Source: Sphingomonas zeae (lineage in GTDB: Bacteria; Pseudomonadota; Alphaproteobacteria; Sphingomonadales; Sphingomonadaceae). Taken from it: DNA of 64,000 bases. The position numbers and the translations under genes were made by a program. The DNA is taken from positions 1 to 64,000 of the forward strand of contig NZ_JACIFA010000012.1 of the NCBI RefSeq assembly GCF_014197135.1. The letters are read 5' to 3'. The notes under the pieces were generated by a model. The model did not search any database. It worked only from the letters and a program-made list of their open reading frames with translations, and had not been told where the DNA came from. This document shows, one piece after another, positions 10,523 through 19,550 of this stretch (positions are counted from its first letter, which is position 1; every line of letters begins with the position of its first letter).

Positions 10523-10810
10523 ATGATCCGTTCGGAACTGGTGCAGAAAATTGGTCAGCGTAATCCGGGTCTGAACCCGCGCGAGGTTGAGCTGATCGTC
10601 ACGATTTTCTTCGACGAAATCACCAAGCGGTTGGCGGGCGACGGTCGTGTCGAACTCCGCGGCTTTGGCGCCTTTTCGACCCGCTCGCGCGGTGCTCGCA
10701 CCGGCCGCAACCCGCGCACCGGCGAAACCGTCGATGTCTGCGCCAAGCGCGTCCCCTATTTCAAACCCGGCAAGGAAATGCGTGCGCGCCTGAACGTCGA
10801 AGCCGACTGA
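10523..10810 (+). CDS. ihfB: Integration host factor subunit beta
   Basis: 95-aa histone-like DNA-bending protein. The conserved beta-arm region [12 protein letters not shown] and the C-terminal [12 protein letters not shown] are present; a beta-arm proline and the MIRSELV start fit IhfB rather than HU or IhfA. It forms a heterodimer with IhfA, encoded elsewhere. A sharp bend made by IHF would matter for the sigma-54 glnB promoter and for phage integration in this window, although no consensus site was verified. Confidence 0.95.
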   Translation: MIRSELVQKIGQRNPGLNPREVELIVTIFFDEITKRLAGDGRVELRGFGAFSTRSRGARTGRNPRTGETVDVCAKRVPYFKPGKEMRARLNVEAD

Positions 10811-10911
10811 TCCGGCCTGCGCCACCGGGCGCTGTGAACACGGCGATTCTGGCTTTCCGGCCGCTGTACCCTTGACCTTCGCGGCAACCTCGTATCTTCG
10901 TGAGCGGGTGC

Positions 10912-10995
10912 GCGGACGTGGCGAAACCGGTAGACGCTGCCGACTTAAAATCGGCTTCCCCTGGAGTGCGGGTTCGAGTCCCGCCGTCCGCACCA
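10912..10995 (+). tRNA. tRNA-Leu (TAA)
   Basis: 84-nt class II tRNA with a long variable arm and encoded CCA. The acceptor stem GCGGACG pairs with CGTCCGC. The anticodon arm GCCGA-CTTAAAA-TCGGC gives TAA, reading the rare UUA (and UUG) leucine codons. The next coding start follows only five bases after the CCA. Confidence 0.96.
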
Positions 10996-11000
10996 TCACG

Positions 11001-12431
11001 ATGGGCGCCGCCCTGCTGGCGGCGACTGCATGTGAGCGTCGAACCGATCACGGCGCGGTGATTGTCAGCACGATACCCTCCGCCATCGCCTCAACCCGGG
11101 CGGCCGTGCCGGCCCCGACCGATAGCGATACGTCGCACCGTGTCCTGCGCGACGCACTGGCGCAGGGATTGGTCCGGTTCGATGCCAACGGCCAGATCGA
11201 GCCGGGTTTGGCGGAACGCTGGATCGTCATCGACGAGGGAGGCAGCTTCATCTTCCGCCTGCGCGAGGCCAAGTGGAATGACGGCTCCCCCGTCACCGCC
11301 GAGCAGGTCGTGCCGATCCTGCGTCATTTGGTGTCGCCGCGTTCGGGCAATCCGCTGGCACCCTTCCTGACCGCGATCGACGAGATCGTCGTGATGACCC
11401 CGCAGGTGATCGAGATCCGCCTCTCGCGTCCCCGCCCCGACCTGCTCAAGCTGTTCGCCCAGCCCGAAATGGCGATCATCGACCGGGGGCGTCGTGGCAC
11501 CGGGCCGTTCCGCATCGTCCGGACCGGACCGCCCCCGCTGTTGCGCCCCATCCCCGATCCCCGTCGCGCCGAGCCCGAGGGCGACGCCACGCCCGAGCCG
11601 GAGCAGGATGTCCGTCTGATCGCCGAAAGCCCGGCGCGCGCCATTCTCCGTTTCGCGCAAGGGCAGTCCGACCTGGTGCTGGGCGGTCGGTTCGAGACGT
11701 GGCCGCTGCTCAATTCCGTCCCGATCAGCCAAGCTGCGATCCGGATCGATCCGGCGGCCGGACTTTTCGGCCTGGGCATCGTCAACCGCGATGGTTTCCT
11801 GGGTGACGCCGCCAATCGTCAAGCGCTATCCGCCGCGTTCGACCGCGCCGCGATGCTGGCGGCGGTCGCGCCCAATTGGGAAGCAGCCGATCGCCTGCTA
11901 CCCGACGCGCTCGATTCGGATGCGCCACCGCAAATTCCTGGCTGGGCGCTGCTCAATCTGAATGAGCGGCGCAGCGGCGCGCGCGCGCGTGTCGCCGCCT
12001 GGGGCCAGCCGGTGCGGCTGCGCATCGCCATGCCGCAGGGGCCAGGTGCGAATCTGCTTTACGGCCAGATCGGCGCAACCTTACTCGCGGTGGGCATCAC
12101 GCCGGAACGGGTGGCGATCTCCGCTCCCGCCGATTTGCGCCTGATCGACGCGGTCGCTCCCTATGACAGCGCTCGCTGGTATCTCGCCACCGCCTGTGCG
12201 CCCTGCGGCGAGGCGGCGATGGCCGCAATCGAACAGGCCCGGCTTGCCCCCACGCTGGCGGGGCGGAGCGCAGCGATCGCGGCGGCGGATGCCGCGGTGA
12301 ATGCCGACGCGCCCTTCATCTCGCTCGCGCGTCCGCTGCGCTGGTCGCTTGCCACGGCCCGACTGCGTCAGTTCCAGACCAATGCCCGGGCCTGGCATCC
12401 ATTGAACCGATTGCGCGCCGACACCAATTGA
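11001..12431 (+). CDS. ABC-transporter-type substrate-binding lipoprotein (SBP family 5-like)
   Basis: About 476 aa resembling solute-binding family 5 (peptide/nickel) proteins: RVLRDALAQGLVRFDANGQI and WNDGSPVTAEQVVPILRHL match the conserved N-terminal region of that fold. No permease or ATPase genes adjoin, so transport partners are unknown. With the ATG at 11001 the protein starts MGAALLAATAC, a very short lipoprotein signal (cysteine at residue 11) with no basic n-region. The open frame continues upstream through the tRNA-Leu, so the true start or even secretion is uncertain. No Shine-Dalgarno is visible, and the start lies five bases after the tRNA. Confidence 0.65.
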   Translation: MGAALLAATACERRTDHGAVIVSTIPSAIASTRAAVPAPTDSDTSHRVLRDALAQGLVRFDANGQIEPGLAERWIVIDEGGSFIFRLREAKWNDGSPVTAEQVVPILRHLVSPRSGNPLAPFLTAIDEIVVMTPQVIEIRLSRPRPDLLKLFAQPEMAIIDRGRRGTGPFRIVRTGPPPLLRPIPDPRRAEPEGDATPEPEQDVRLIAESPARAILRFAQGQSDLVLGGRFETWPLLNSVPISQAAIRIDPAAGLFGLGIVNRDGFLGDAANRQALSAAFDRAAMLAAVAPNWEAADRLLPDALDSDAPPQIPGWALLNLNERRSGARARVAAWGQPVRLRIAMPQGPGANLLYGQIGATLLAVGITPERVAISAPADLRLIDAVAPYDSARWYLATACAPCGEAAMAAIEQARLAPTLAGRSAAIAAADAAVNADAPFISLARPLRWSLATARLRQFQTNARAWHPLNRLRADTN

Positions 12432-12436
12432 GTCGC

Positions 12437-12856
12437 ATGGCCAAAGCATCCCGTATCGATCCCACCACTTTCGACGCGCTTCCCCTGGGCAAGGGCATCG
12501 CGGCGAGCCGCCAGCGGATCGAGGCGATCGAGCGGCTGCTGGAGCGGGTCGTCGTCGTGCCCGGCATCAACCGGCCGATCGGGCTGGACGTGATGCTGGG
12601 CTTGGTGCCCATCGTCGGCGACATCGCCGCCGCCGCGCTGGGCAGCTACATCATCTGGGAAGCGCGCAACCTGGGCCTATCCCGATTGCAGATGGCGCGG
12701 ATGATGGGCAATGTCGGCTTTGATGCGCTGCTGGGGCTGGTGCCGCTGGTCGGCGATGCCGCGGATATTCTGTTCCGCTCGAACACCCGCAACCTGCGGA
12801 TTATCCGCAAGCATCTGGACAAGCATCACCCCTCCAGCGTGGTACTGGAGGGGTAA
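12437..12856 (+). CDS. DUF4112 domain protein
   Basis: About 139-aa small membrane-associated protein of the DUF4112 family. The repeated motif LDVMLGLVPIVGDI and FDALLGLVPLVGDA, each in a hydrophobic hairpin, is the family hallmark. Function is unknown. It starts at the ATG 12437, five bases after the preceding stop; a TTG at 12428 overlapping that stop is the alternative. Co-transcription with the substrate-binding protein is likely. A 9-bp hairpin (12829-12853) directly precedes its stop codon. Confidence 0.8.
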   Translation: MAKASRIDPTTFDALPLGKGIAASRQRIEAIERLLERVVVVPGINRPIGLDVMLGLVPIVGDIAAAALGSYIIWEARNLGLSRLQMARMMGNVGFDALLGLVPLVGDAADILFRSNTRNLRIIRKHLDKHHPSSVVLEG

Positions 12857-12862
12857 GCCCGG

Positions 12863-13570
12863 TCAGCGGGACCCGCGCCAGATTTTCAGCGACGCATTGG
12901 ATGACAATCCGCCCTGATGCGCCGGGCAGCGAGCCGGCCGGAACGCCTTGTTCAGGCAGATCCAGATTTCGTCCAGCCAGCCTTCGCGCGTCGCGGTGAC
13001 GCGCATCATGTCGGCGGTCATGCCCCGGTTGGCCGCCGCAAAGGCGGTTGCGAGATCACCCGCCGTCAGCAAATTCCGCCGCGACAACCCGTCCATGTCT
13101 GGGAAGCGCAAGCCATAATAGAGCGCGTTCGAACGCTCGAAATAGCTCGCCGGGCTGTACCGCGCCATGCAGGTGCCGTGCTTGGCCCATTCATGCTGCA
13201 TAAGCTGCGCCGAGGGGGTGGCACAGATGTGGCGGCGGACCACTGCCCGCGGGAGAATGGCGGTTGGGCGGCAATATTGCGGCCAGTCCTTGCCCACGCC
13301 ATCCGGCCACAACCCATGCAGCGTAAAGCCGAAACGATTGGCCCCGCCGCACTGAAAGCTGCTGTCCCCCTTCGCATCGCGGCAATATTGCGGGCTCCAG
13401 GTGATGGCCAGCGTATAGCCACCGATCGGCAGTATGCGGGTCGGCTGGCTCTGGCTGGGCAGATCGGGGCGGATCGACTGCGGGCCGCTCGGCGCGGTGC
13501 ATTGCAGCGTTTGTGCCGACAGAATTTGCGGCACGGCGAGCAGCGCCAGGCCGATAACGACGTGTTTCAT
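12863..13570 (-). CDS. Secreted ribonuclease T2 family protein
   Basis: 235 aa with an N-terminal signal peptide (MKHVVIGLALLAVPQILSAQ). Both T2 active-site segments are intact: FTLHGLWPD (catalytic H85) and HEWAKHGTC (H126, E127, K130, H131). Paired cysteines support a periplasmic or secreted enzyme that cleaves RNA through a 2',3'-cyclic intermediate, probably scavenging nucleotides or phosphate. Its ATG overlaps the stop of the upstream membrane protein gene by four bases, indicating coupling. It converges with DUF4112. Confidence 0.92.
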   Translation of the reverse strand: MKHVVIGLALLAVPQILSAQTLQCTAPSGPQSIRPDLPSQSQPTRILPIGGYTLAITWSPQYCRDAKGDSSFQCGGANRFGFTLHGLWPDGVGKDWPQYCRPTAILPRAVVRRHICATPSAQLMQHEWAKHGTCMARYSPASYFERSNALYYGLRFPDMDGLSRRNLLTAGDLATAFAAANRGMTADMMRVTATREGWLDEIWICLNKAFRPARCPAHQGGLSSNASLKIWRGSR

Positions 13571-13977
13571 GCTTCGCTCACCTCCGCCATCGCGCGATAC
13601 CAGGCCAGGGCGTTGGGTCGCATCAACATCACCACCGCGACCAGCGACGCGGCCGCCTGCACTGCGGTCAACACGCCGAACACCCCCTCGGCCAGCGCAC
13701 CCACCGACACCTGATAAAGAAACCCGAGCAGGTTCAGGATCGTCAGCACGACCAACAGCCCCAGCCCGATCCGGCTGGCGAACCGGGTGGTCAACAGCGT
13801 GCCGAGCAGGAACAAGCCGATCAACAGGCCATTGGCGATGAAAGCGATTGCCACCCCCGCCTGCGCGACCGTGTCGCCCCAGCCGATGACCGCCAGCACC
13901 ACCAGCAGCAGGATGGCGAAGAGCGATAGCCGCTCACCCAATATCACCGACTTCGGTCGCACGATCTTTCCTCCCAA
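13567..13977 (-). CDS. Four-helix inner membrane protein, unknown function
   Basis: 136 aa with four predicted transmembrane helices (around residues 15-35, 40-65, 70-92 and 97-120) and short loops. I do not recognise a family. It is translationally coupled (ATGA) to the RNase T2 gene downstream and sits seven bases downstream of nadC's stop, so it probably belongs to one nadA-nadC-membrane protein-RNase T2 transcript. Confidence 0.7.
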   Translation of the reverse strand: MGGKIVRPKSVILGERLSLFAILLLVVLAVIGWGDTVAQAGVAIAFIANGLLIGLFLLGTLLTTRFASRIGLGLLVVLTILNLLGFLYQVSVGALAEGVFGVLTAVQAAASLVAVVMLMRPNALAWYRAMAEVSEA

Positions 13978-13984
13978 GCGCGCC

Positions 13985-14833
13985 TCAGGCGGCCGCGAAA
14001 TCCAGTCCGATATCGGCCGCCGGGGCCGATTGGGTCAAGCGCCCCACGCTGACATAGGTGACGCCCGATTCCGCGATGGCACGAATGGTATCAAGCCGGA
14101 CGCCCCCAGACGCCTCGGTGGGCACCCGCCCCGCGACCAGCGCGACCCCCTCGGCCAATTGCGTCGGGTTCATATTGTCGAGCAGCAAATGAGTTGCCCC
14201 CGCCGCCAGCGCGGGTTCGATCTGGTCGAGTGCGTCGACCTCGACGATGATCCGCGCGATCCCGGCCGCCTTGGCCGCCGTGACGGCCGGGCCGATGCCG
14301 CCCGCGACCGCGACATGATTGTCCTTGATCATCGCTGCGTCCCACAGACCCATGCGATGGTTCTGCGCGCCGCCCATGCGGGTGGCGTATTTCTCGACCA
14401 GACGAAGGCCGGGAATGGTCTTGCGCGTATCGAGCAACGTCGCGCCCGTGCCCGCTATCGCCGCGACATAGGCCGAGGTCATCGTCGCGATACCCGACAG
14501 ATGCTGGACGGTGTTCAGCGCAGACCGCTCGGCGGTCAGCATCGCGCGCGCCTTGCCGGACAGGCGGAGCAGTTCGGTGCCCGCCGGAACGCTCGTGCCG
14601 TCCTCGACCAACCGTTCGATCACGACCTCTGGGTCGAGATGCCGGAAGAACGCCTCGGCAAGGGGCAGCCCGGCGACGGTGATCGCGTCGCGGCTGGCCA
14701 TGGTGCCGATGAAGCGCGCATCCTCCGGGATGACCGCCGCCGACGTGATGTCGCCGCCCGGCCCCAGATCCTCGGCCAGCGTCGCCTGCACGAAGCCGTT
14801 GAGGTCGAACCCTTCTATCACGCCTTCAGTCAC
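13985..14833 (-). CDS. nadC: Nicotinate-nucleotide diphosphorylase (carboxylating)
   Basis: 282-aa quinolinate phosphoribosyltransferase converting quinolinate and PRPP into nicotinate mononucleotide. Characteristic segments are LNTVQHLSGIATMTS, LLDTRKTIPGLR and IKDNHVAVAGGI, containing the Arg/Lys residues that bind substrate. The start overlaps the nadA stop by four bases. With nadA it gives two of the three de novo NAD steps from aspartate; nadB is not in this window. Confidence 0.97.
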   Translation of the reverse strand: MTEGVIEGFDLNGFVQATLAEDLGPGGDITSAAVIPEDARFIGTMASRDAITVAGLPLAEAFFRHLDPEVVIERLVEDGTSVPAGTELLRLSGKARAMLTAERSALNTVQHLSGIATMTSAYVAAIAGTGATLLDTRKTIPGLRLVEKYATRMGGAQNHRMGLWDAAMIKDNHVAVAGGIGPAVTAAKAAGIARIIVEVDALDQIEPALAAGATHLLLDNMNPTQLAEGVALVAGRVPTEASGGVRLDTIRAIAESGVTYVSVGRLTQSAPAADIGLDFAAA

Positions 14834-15816
14834 TGGCGCGGACCCAGATCGCCCTTGCCGACCGTCCCGCTGGCGAGCGTCAGCATCGCGTCAAGGCTCT
14901 TCTTGGCCTGGAGCCGCAGGCCTTCCTCGATCTCGACGCGCGGCGTCAGGTCGCGCAGCGCGAGGTACAGCTTCTCCATGGTGTTGAGCGCCATATAGGG
15001 GCAGATATTGCAGTTGCAGTTGCCGTCCGCGCCGGGCGCGCCGATGAAAGTCTTGCCCGGCATCGCCTTTTGCATCTGGTGGATGATGTGCGGCTCGGTC
15101 GCGACGATCAGCGTGTCGCCGGGAACCGTTTGCGCAAACTCCAGGATACCACGTGTCGAACCGACATAATCCGCATGATCCAGAATGACGGCGGGGCATT
15201 CGGGATGTGCGGCGATCGGCGCGTCCGGGTGCTGGGCGCGCAGCTTGAGGAGTTCGGTTTCGCTGAACGCCTCATGCACGATGCACACGCCCGGCCAGAG
15301 CAGCATGTCGCGGCCCGTCTTGCGCGCAAGGTAGCCGCCCAGATTGCGGTCGGGGCCGAAGATGATCTTCTGCGCAGGGTCGATCTGCGCCAGGATCTGC
15401 TCCGCCGAGGAGGACGTGACGATGATGTCGGACAGCGCCTTCACCTCGGTCGAGCAGTTGATATAGGTCAGCGCGATGTGATCCGGGTGCTGCGCGCGGA
15501 ACTCGGCGAATTGGTCGGGCGGGCAGCTGTCCTCCAGACTGCACCCGGCCGCCATGTCGGGCAACACGACGATCTTTTCCGGCGACAGGATCTTCGCCGT
15601 CTCGGCCATGAAGCGCACGCCGCAAAAGGCGATGACGTCCGCGTCGGTCGCCTGCGCCTTGCGGCTGAGGTCCAGGCTGTCGCCGACGAAATCGGCCAGA
15701 TCCTGAATCTCGGGCTTCTGATAATAATGGGCGAGGATGACGGCGTTACGTTCCTTGCGGAGCCGGTCGATCTCGGCGCGCAGGTCGAGGCCCGTCAGAT
15801 TCGTCTGGATGGTCAT
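14830..15816 (-). CDS. nadA: Quinolinate synthase (4Fe-4S)
   Basis: 328-aa quinolinate synthase condensing iminoaspartate with dihydroxyacetone phosphate. VILAHYYQKPEIQDLADFVG near the N-terminus and cysteines in AFCGVRF, AGCSLED and CNCNICPYM match the A-type enzyme with its [4Fe-4S] cluster. The start at 15816 (MTIQTNLTG) is chosen over an in-frame ATG 36 bases upstream because AGGGGG lies six bases before it. Cotranscribed with nadC. Confidence 0.96.
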   Translation of the reverse strand: MTIQTNLTGLDLRAEIDRLRKERNAVILAHYYQKPEIQDLADFVGDSLDLSRKAQATDADVIAFCGVRFMAETAKILSPEKIVVLPDMAAGCSLEDSCPPDQFAEFRAQHPDHIALTYINCSTEVKALSDIIVTSSSAEQILAQIDPAQKIIFGPDRNLGGYLARKTGRDMLLWPGVCIVHEAFSETELLKLRAQHPDAPIAAHPECPAVILDHADYVGSTRGILEFAQTVPGDTLIVATEPHIIHQMQKAMPGKTFIGAPGADGNCNCNICPYMALNTMEKLYLALRDLTPRVEIEEGLRLQAKKSLDAMLTLASGTVGKGDLGPRQ

Positions 15817-15861
15817 GGCATTCCCCCTAGGCGCTGCGTCGTGCGCCGACAATCGGGCACA

Positions 15862-16611
15862 TCAACCGGCGTTGCTCAGAACCTCTTGCACCGTGCGTGT
15901 CGTATCCCAGCGTTCGTCGCTGGACGGCTCGTCGGAAAAGCGGACCTTGACGCTGGCCTCCACGCCCGCCGCGCGCAGCGGCATGGCGAAGCTGCGCTCG
16001 ACCGCGCGCCGGGTCGCATCGCGCGCCAGCTTCATCGGCGCAGGTGCACGGGCCTGTCGCATCAGCTCGACCTGCCCCGCAGTGCGGTTGGCGGCGTCGA
16101 GCCTTTGTTCGGCATCGGTAAAGGTCGTAAGCAGGCCGCCCGAGCCATATTCGCGGATCGCCGACAAATCGACCTGCGGCCCGTCAATCTCGACCGGCGG
16201 CAACGTTACCGACAGGACGCGGGTCGTCGCATCCCAGCGGACATCCTGTTGCCGCAGCTTGCCCAGATCAACCTCATAGCGGACCATGCCTGGCATGATG
16301 AGCGTCCGCTCGGTCGAAAAGCCCAGTTGCGACTGGCGCGAGGTGACGACCGCGACATAACGCGCGGCGAAGGCCGACAGCCGGTTCTGTTCGCGCAGGC
16401 CGTCCAGGCTGGCGCGGGCAATCGTCGTCGGATCGGGGGTCAGGCGATCGGCGACATAGCGCTGGATACCCCATATCGCGATCAGCCCCGCCAGGATCAG
16501 CAGGACAAGCGCTCCCGCCACCTTCGTCAGGAACAGGCCGACGCCGCCGCGCGCCCGAGCCTGGGGTTGCGGCGGCGTTTCGATAGGCGGGGTCACGCCG
16601 CGGTCGTCCAT
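15862..16611 (-). CDS. DUF4230 membrane-anchored protein
   Basis: 249 aa with one N-terminal transmembrane helix (about residues 28-50) and a soluble domain of the DUF4230 type, most likely facing the periplasm. Family function is unknown. The start overlaps the end of the MBL hydrolase gene by 19 bases, so the two are translated from one message. It lies 45 bases before nadA. Confidence 0.75.
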   Translation of the reverse strand: MDDRGVTPPIETPPQPQARARGGVGLFLTKVAGALVLLILAGLIAIWGIQRYVADRLTPDPTTIARASLDGLREQNRLSAFAARYVAVVTSRQSQLGFSTERTLIMPGMVRYEVDLGKLRQQDVRWDATTRVLSVTLPPVEIDGPQVDLSAIREYGSGGLLTTFTDAEQRLDAANRTAGQVELMRQARAPAPMKLARDATRRAVERSFAMPLRAAGVEASVKVRFSDEPSSDERWDTTRTVQEVLSNAG

Positions 16612-17450
16612 GATTCTCCTTCCTCGCGGACGAGCCCGCGGTTCCGAAGGTCATAAAGATGCGCCAGCACCGATCGTTCCGCTGCCGGAATCAATTTGGG
16701 GTTCAGCCCGACATACATGCGCGTGGTCATCGCCGCGATGGACTGCGCCTCACTGGCCAGCAGCCGTAAGATCTGCCCCTCGCGCTGTTTGCGATGGCCC
16801 AACATCCCGCGCACCAGCCGCTGTGGATTGTCCACCGCCTCGCCGTGACCGGGATAATAGACGCGGTCATCGCGCTCCATCAGCTTTTCCAGGCTCGCCA
16901 TATAGGCGGCCATGTCGCCGTCCGGCGGCGAGACGATACTGGTAGACCAGCCCATGACATGATCGCCCGAAAACAGGGCCTTGGTTTCGGGCAGTTCGAA
17001 GGCCAGATGGTTGGACGTATGCCCCGGCGTGGCGATCGCGCCCAGCGTCCAGCCGTCGCCGCCCACCGCCTCGCCCTCTGCCAATATCCGGTCGGGGGCA
17101 TAGTCGCGATCGAACGCAGCGTCGGACCGGCCGCCGTCATAATCCGGCGCAAAGGGCGCGGCACCGACGACCGGCGCGCCCGTCAGGCGGGCAAGGGGAC
17201 GGCTGGCCGGGCTATGATCGCGATGGTGATGGGTGATGAGGATCGCCACCACCGTTCGCCCGGCGATCGCGCGGGTCAGCGCCTCGATATGGGCGGGATC
17301 ATCGGGGCCGGGATCGATCACCGCGACGTCGCGATCACCTACGACATGGCTCTGCGTGCCCGTATAGGTGAAGGGCGAGGCATTGGGGGCGAGCACGCGG
17401 GTGACCAGCGGCTCAAGCAGGATCGGAATGCCGGTCGGGTGCTCAGCCAT
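16593..17450 (-). CDS. MBL-fold metal-dependent hydrolase
   Basis: 285 aa. The metallo-beta-lactamase-fold signature THHHRDH (residues 73-79) supplies the HxHxDH metal ligands; GHTSNHLAF and SGDHVMGW provide the later His and Asp ligands. A C-terminal winged-helix-like region (about 220-285) is as in LACTB2-type hydrolases of the glyoxalase II group. The substrate cannot be inferred. First gene of a run with DUF4230 and probably nadA-nadC. Confidence 0.85.
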   Translation of the reverse strand: MAEHPTGIPILLEPLVTRVLAPNASPFTYTGTQSHVVGDRDVAVIDPGPDDPAHIEALTRAIAGRTVVAILITHHHRDHSPASRPLARLTGAPVVGAAPFAPDYDGGRSDAAFDRDYAPDRILAEGEAVGGDGWTLGAIATPGHTSNHLAFELPETKALFSGDHVMGWSTSIVSPPDGDMAAYMASLEKLMERDDRVYYPGHGEAVDNPQRLVRGMLGHRKQREGQILRLLASEAQSIAAMTTRMYVGLNPKLIPAAERSVLAHLYDLRNRGLVREEGESWTTAA

Positions 17451-17483
17451 TGCCAGTCATGTGGGCAAGCCGCCGACAAAGAG

Positions 17484-17518
17484 CAACCCCCGTACCCGTC
17501 GGACGAGCACGAGGGTTG
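17484..17518 (-). terminator. Stem-loop after the M56 protease gene
   Basis: On the minus strand CAACCCTCGTGC pairs with GTACGGGGGTTG (two mismatches). The following CTCTTTGTC is only weakly U-rich, so this is a moderate terminator candidate for the blaI-M56 operon. Confidence 0.45.
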
Positions 17519-17542
17519 AGTTGGGGTAAAATCGGTACGACC

Positions 17543-19168
17543 TCAGTCGCGGTCGCGATTTGCCATTTCGGCCTTCAGCTCGGCGGTCGCTTCGGCCAGA
17601 CCCTTCAGGGCTTCGCGGCGCGCATCTTCGGACAGGTTGCGGTCGCGGTCGATCGAGGCGCGCGCGCTCTCGATGCTGGCCAGCGCGATCTGCATGTTCA
17701 CCTGCGCCGTGCGCTGGGCACCGAGCGCGGCGAGCGAGGCCTGGCGGGCGGAATGCTCGATCCGGTCGGTGCAGATGACCGTAACCTGCCGCCGGGTCTT
17801 ACCGTCGATGGTCGTATAGCTGGTACGGGTATCGCTGCTGCCCGTCCCGCAGCTGCGCGACTGGATCATCGGGATCGGCGGCATGGGGACCATCGGGGGG
17901 ACCATCGGGACCATGCCGTTGCCGCCGACAAACTTGACCTTATGCCCATTGCCCAGGGTGACGACGCGGACCCGGGGCACGGCCGGAGCCTGGGGGGCGG
18001 CGGGCGGTTCGGCGGCCTGTGAAACGGTTGGAGCGGCGGGAACAGCGGGCGTCGCCGGAGCCGTCGCGGCGACCGCAGCCACTGGCTTGGCTGGCGCGGT
18101 CGGAGCAGTCGGCTCGGACGCCGCCACGGGCGAATTGGGCACTTCAGGCTCTGTCTGGGCGACGGCGGGCAGGACCGCGACGGTGCTGGTCAGGTCGACG
18201 CCCAATGTCCGCTCGACCTTCTTCGTCAGGGCCGCCGCCGCCGGCGTACCCGAGGCGGTCGCCCCCAGCCCCGCCAACACGAGCAGTGATACGGTCGCGC
18301 CCCCCATTGCCAGCTGGCGACGCGATGTCGGAGAAGTGGTCAACATCTTCAGCCTCCCTTTCAGATCATCGATGGTATGCAGGTGACAGGCGCCCGACAG
18401 GGCGCGGCCATGCGCGGCCTTCACGATGGCGCAGGCATAGACATGCCGATCGGCGCGGCTGCGCCCTTTCAGGACGCGAGCGTCATTGGCCAGTTCCTGG
18501 TCGGCACGGAACGCGTGGAAGGCCCGCCACGCCACGGGATTGAACCAGTGGAGCGCCAGCACCGCGAGCGCGATCCAGTTGGCGATCAGGTCGCCACGGG
18601 CATGGTGGCCCAGCTCATGCGCCAGCGCCAGGTCGCGCTCGTCGGCATCGTAACGCTCGGCGAAATCGCGCGGGAAGGCGACATAACGGCGCCAGATCCC
18701 GAAGGCGAGCGGCCCCGGCGCACCGTCGCTGGCGACGACGCGAACCCCCGCGATCGCATCCAGCGCCTCGGCCGTTGCGAGCAGGCGCGCGCGGAACCGC
18801 CAGTGACGCAGTAGCTGGAAACCGAGAAAGCCCGCTGCCCCAACGATCCAGAGCAGCGCCACGCCCTGCTCCACCATCGGCCACAGGCTCGGCTCCGCGA
18901 GCGTCGCGGGCATCTGTTCCGCCATCGGCATCACGACATAGGTGGCAATGCTTTGGCTCGCGGCGGCGAGCGGCGGGGTCGCCTGCTCCGACAGGCCGCG
19001 CGGCAGCGGCGGCAGGATCAGGCGAAGCAGCGGCAACGCCCAGAGCGCATAGGCGATCTGCGGTCCAAAAGCCTGGCGGACATGGCGGCGAACCAGCAGG
19101 ACCAGCGCCATCAGCAGTGTCGAGGCGATCATCGCCTCCACCGCCCAGCCGAGTTGCGCGCCGCTCAC
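17543..19168 (-). CDS. M56 (BlaR1/MecR1-type) membrane metallopeptidase
   Basis: 541 aa. Several N-terminal membrane helices surround a cytoplasm-facing zinc metalloprotease domain with HELGH at residues 184-188. Unlike BlaR1/MecR1 there is no penicillin-binding sensor domain. After a further membrane helix the C-terminal part is Ala/Pro-rich (about 340-430), followed by a short soluble domain with two cysteines and a helical tail. It overlaps blaI by four bases, so it probably relays an envelope signal that cleaves or releases the BlaI-like repressor. No beta-lactamase gene adjoins, so the stimulus and regulon are unknown. Confidence 0.85.
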   Translation of the reverse strand: MSGAQLGWAVEAMIASTLLMALVLLVRRHVRQAFGPQIAYALWALPLLRLILPPLPRGLSEQATPPLAAASQSIATYVVMPMAEQMPATLAEPSLWPMVEQGVALLWIVGAAGFLGFQLLRHWRFRARLLATAEALDAIAGVRVVASDGAPGPLAFGIWRRYVAFPRDFAERYDADERDLALAHELGHHARGDLIANWIALAVLALHWFNPVAWRAFHAFRADQELANDARVLKGRSRADRHVYACAIVKAAHGRALSGACHLHTIDDLKGRLKMLTTSPTSRRQLAMGGATVSLLVLAGLGATASGTPAAAALTKKVERTLGVDLTSTVAVLPAVAQTEPEVPNSPVAASEPTAPTAPAKPVAAVAATAPATPAVPAAPTVSQAAEPPAAPQAPAVPRVRVVTLGNGHKVKFVGGNGMVPMVPPMVPMPPIPMIQSRSCGTGSSDTRTSYTTIDGKTRRQVTVICTDRIEHSARQASLAALGAQRTAQVNMQIALASIESARASIDRDRNLSEDARREALKGLAEATAELKAEMANRDRD

Positions 19169-19533
19169 GCCTTCAGCTCCTTGAGCAGCGCCTCGATCTC
19201 CGAAATGTCCTGCGCGGTAAGTTCGTCACGCTCGGCCAGATGCGCGACCAGCGGGGTCAGGCGGCCGCCAAAGAGCCGGTCGATCAGGCGGCGGGACTCG
19301 CCCACCACATAATCGTCGCGCGCGACCAGCGGACGGTACAGGTAACGCCGCCCCTGCTCCTCATGCGCGATGGCGCTCTTCGCGAGCAGGCGGCCGAGCA
19401 GCGTCTTGACGGTGTTGGTGCTCCAGCCGCGTTCCGGGTCGACCCGCTCCGCGACATCCTGCGCGGTCAAGGGAGCCTCCTCCCACAGGACCTCCATCAC
19501 GGCATGTTCGGCATCGCTGATACGCTCGGCCAT
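19165..19533 (-). CDS. BlaI/MecI/CopY family transcriptional repressor
   Basis: 122-aa winged-helix repressor. VMEVLWEEAPLTAQDVAERV and WSTNTVKTLLGRLLAKSAI are the typical helix-turn-helix region; a C-terminal dimerisation helix follows. The stop overlaps the start of the M56 protease (ATGA). Two near-identical dyads just upstream of its start look like its own operators. Confidence 0.93.
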   Translation of the reverse strand: MAERISDAEHAVMEVLWEEAPLTAQDVAERVDPERGWSTNTVKTLLGRLLAKSAIAHEEQGRRYLYRPLVARDDYVVGESRRLIDRLFGGRLTPLVAHLAERDELTAQDISEIEALLKELKA

Positions 19534-19550
19534 CGACTCGCCCTCTTATT

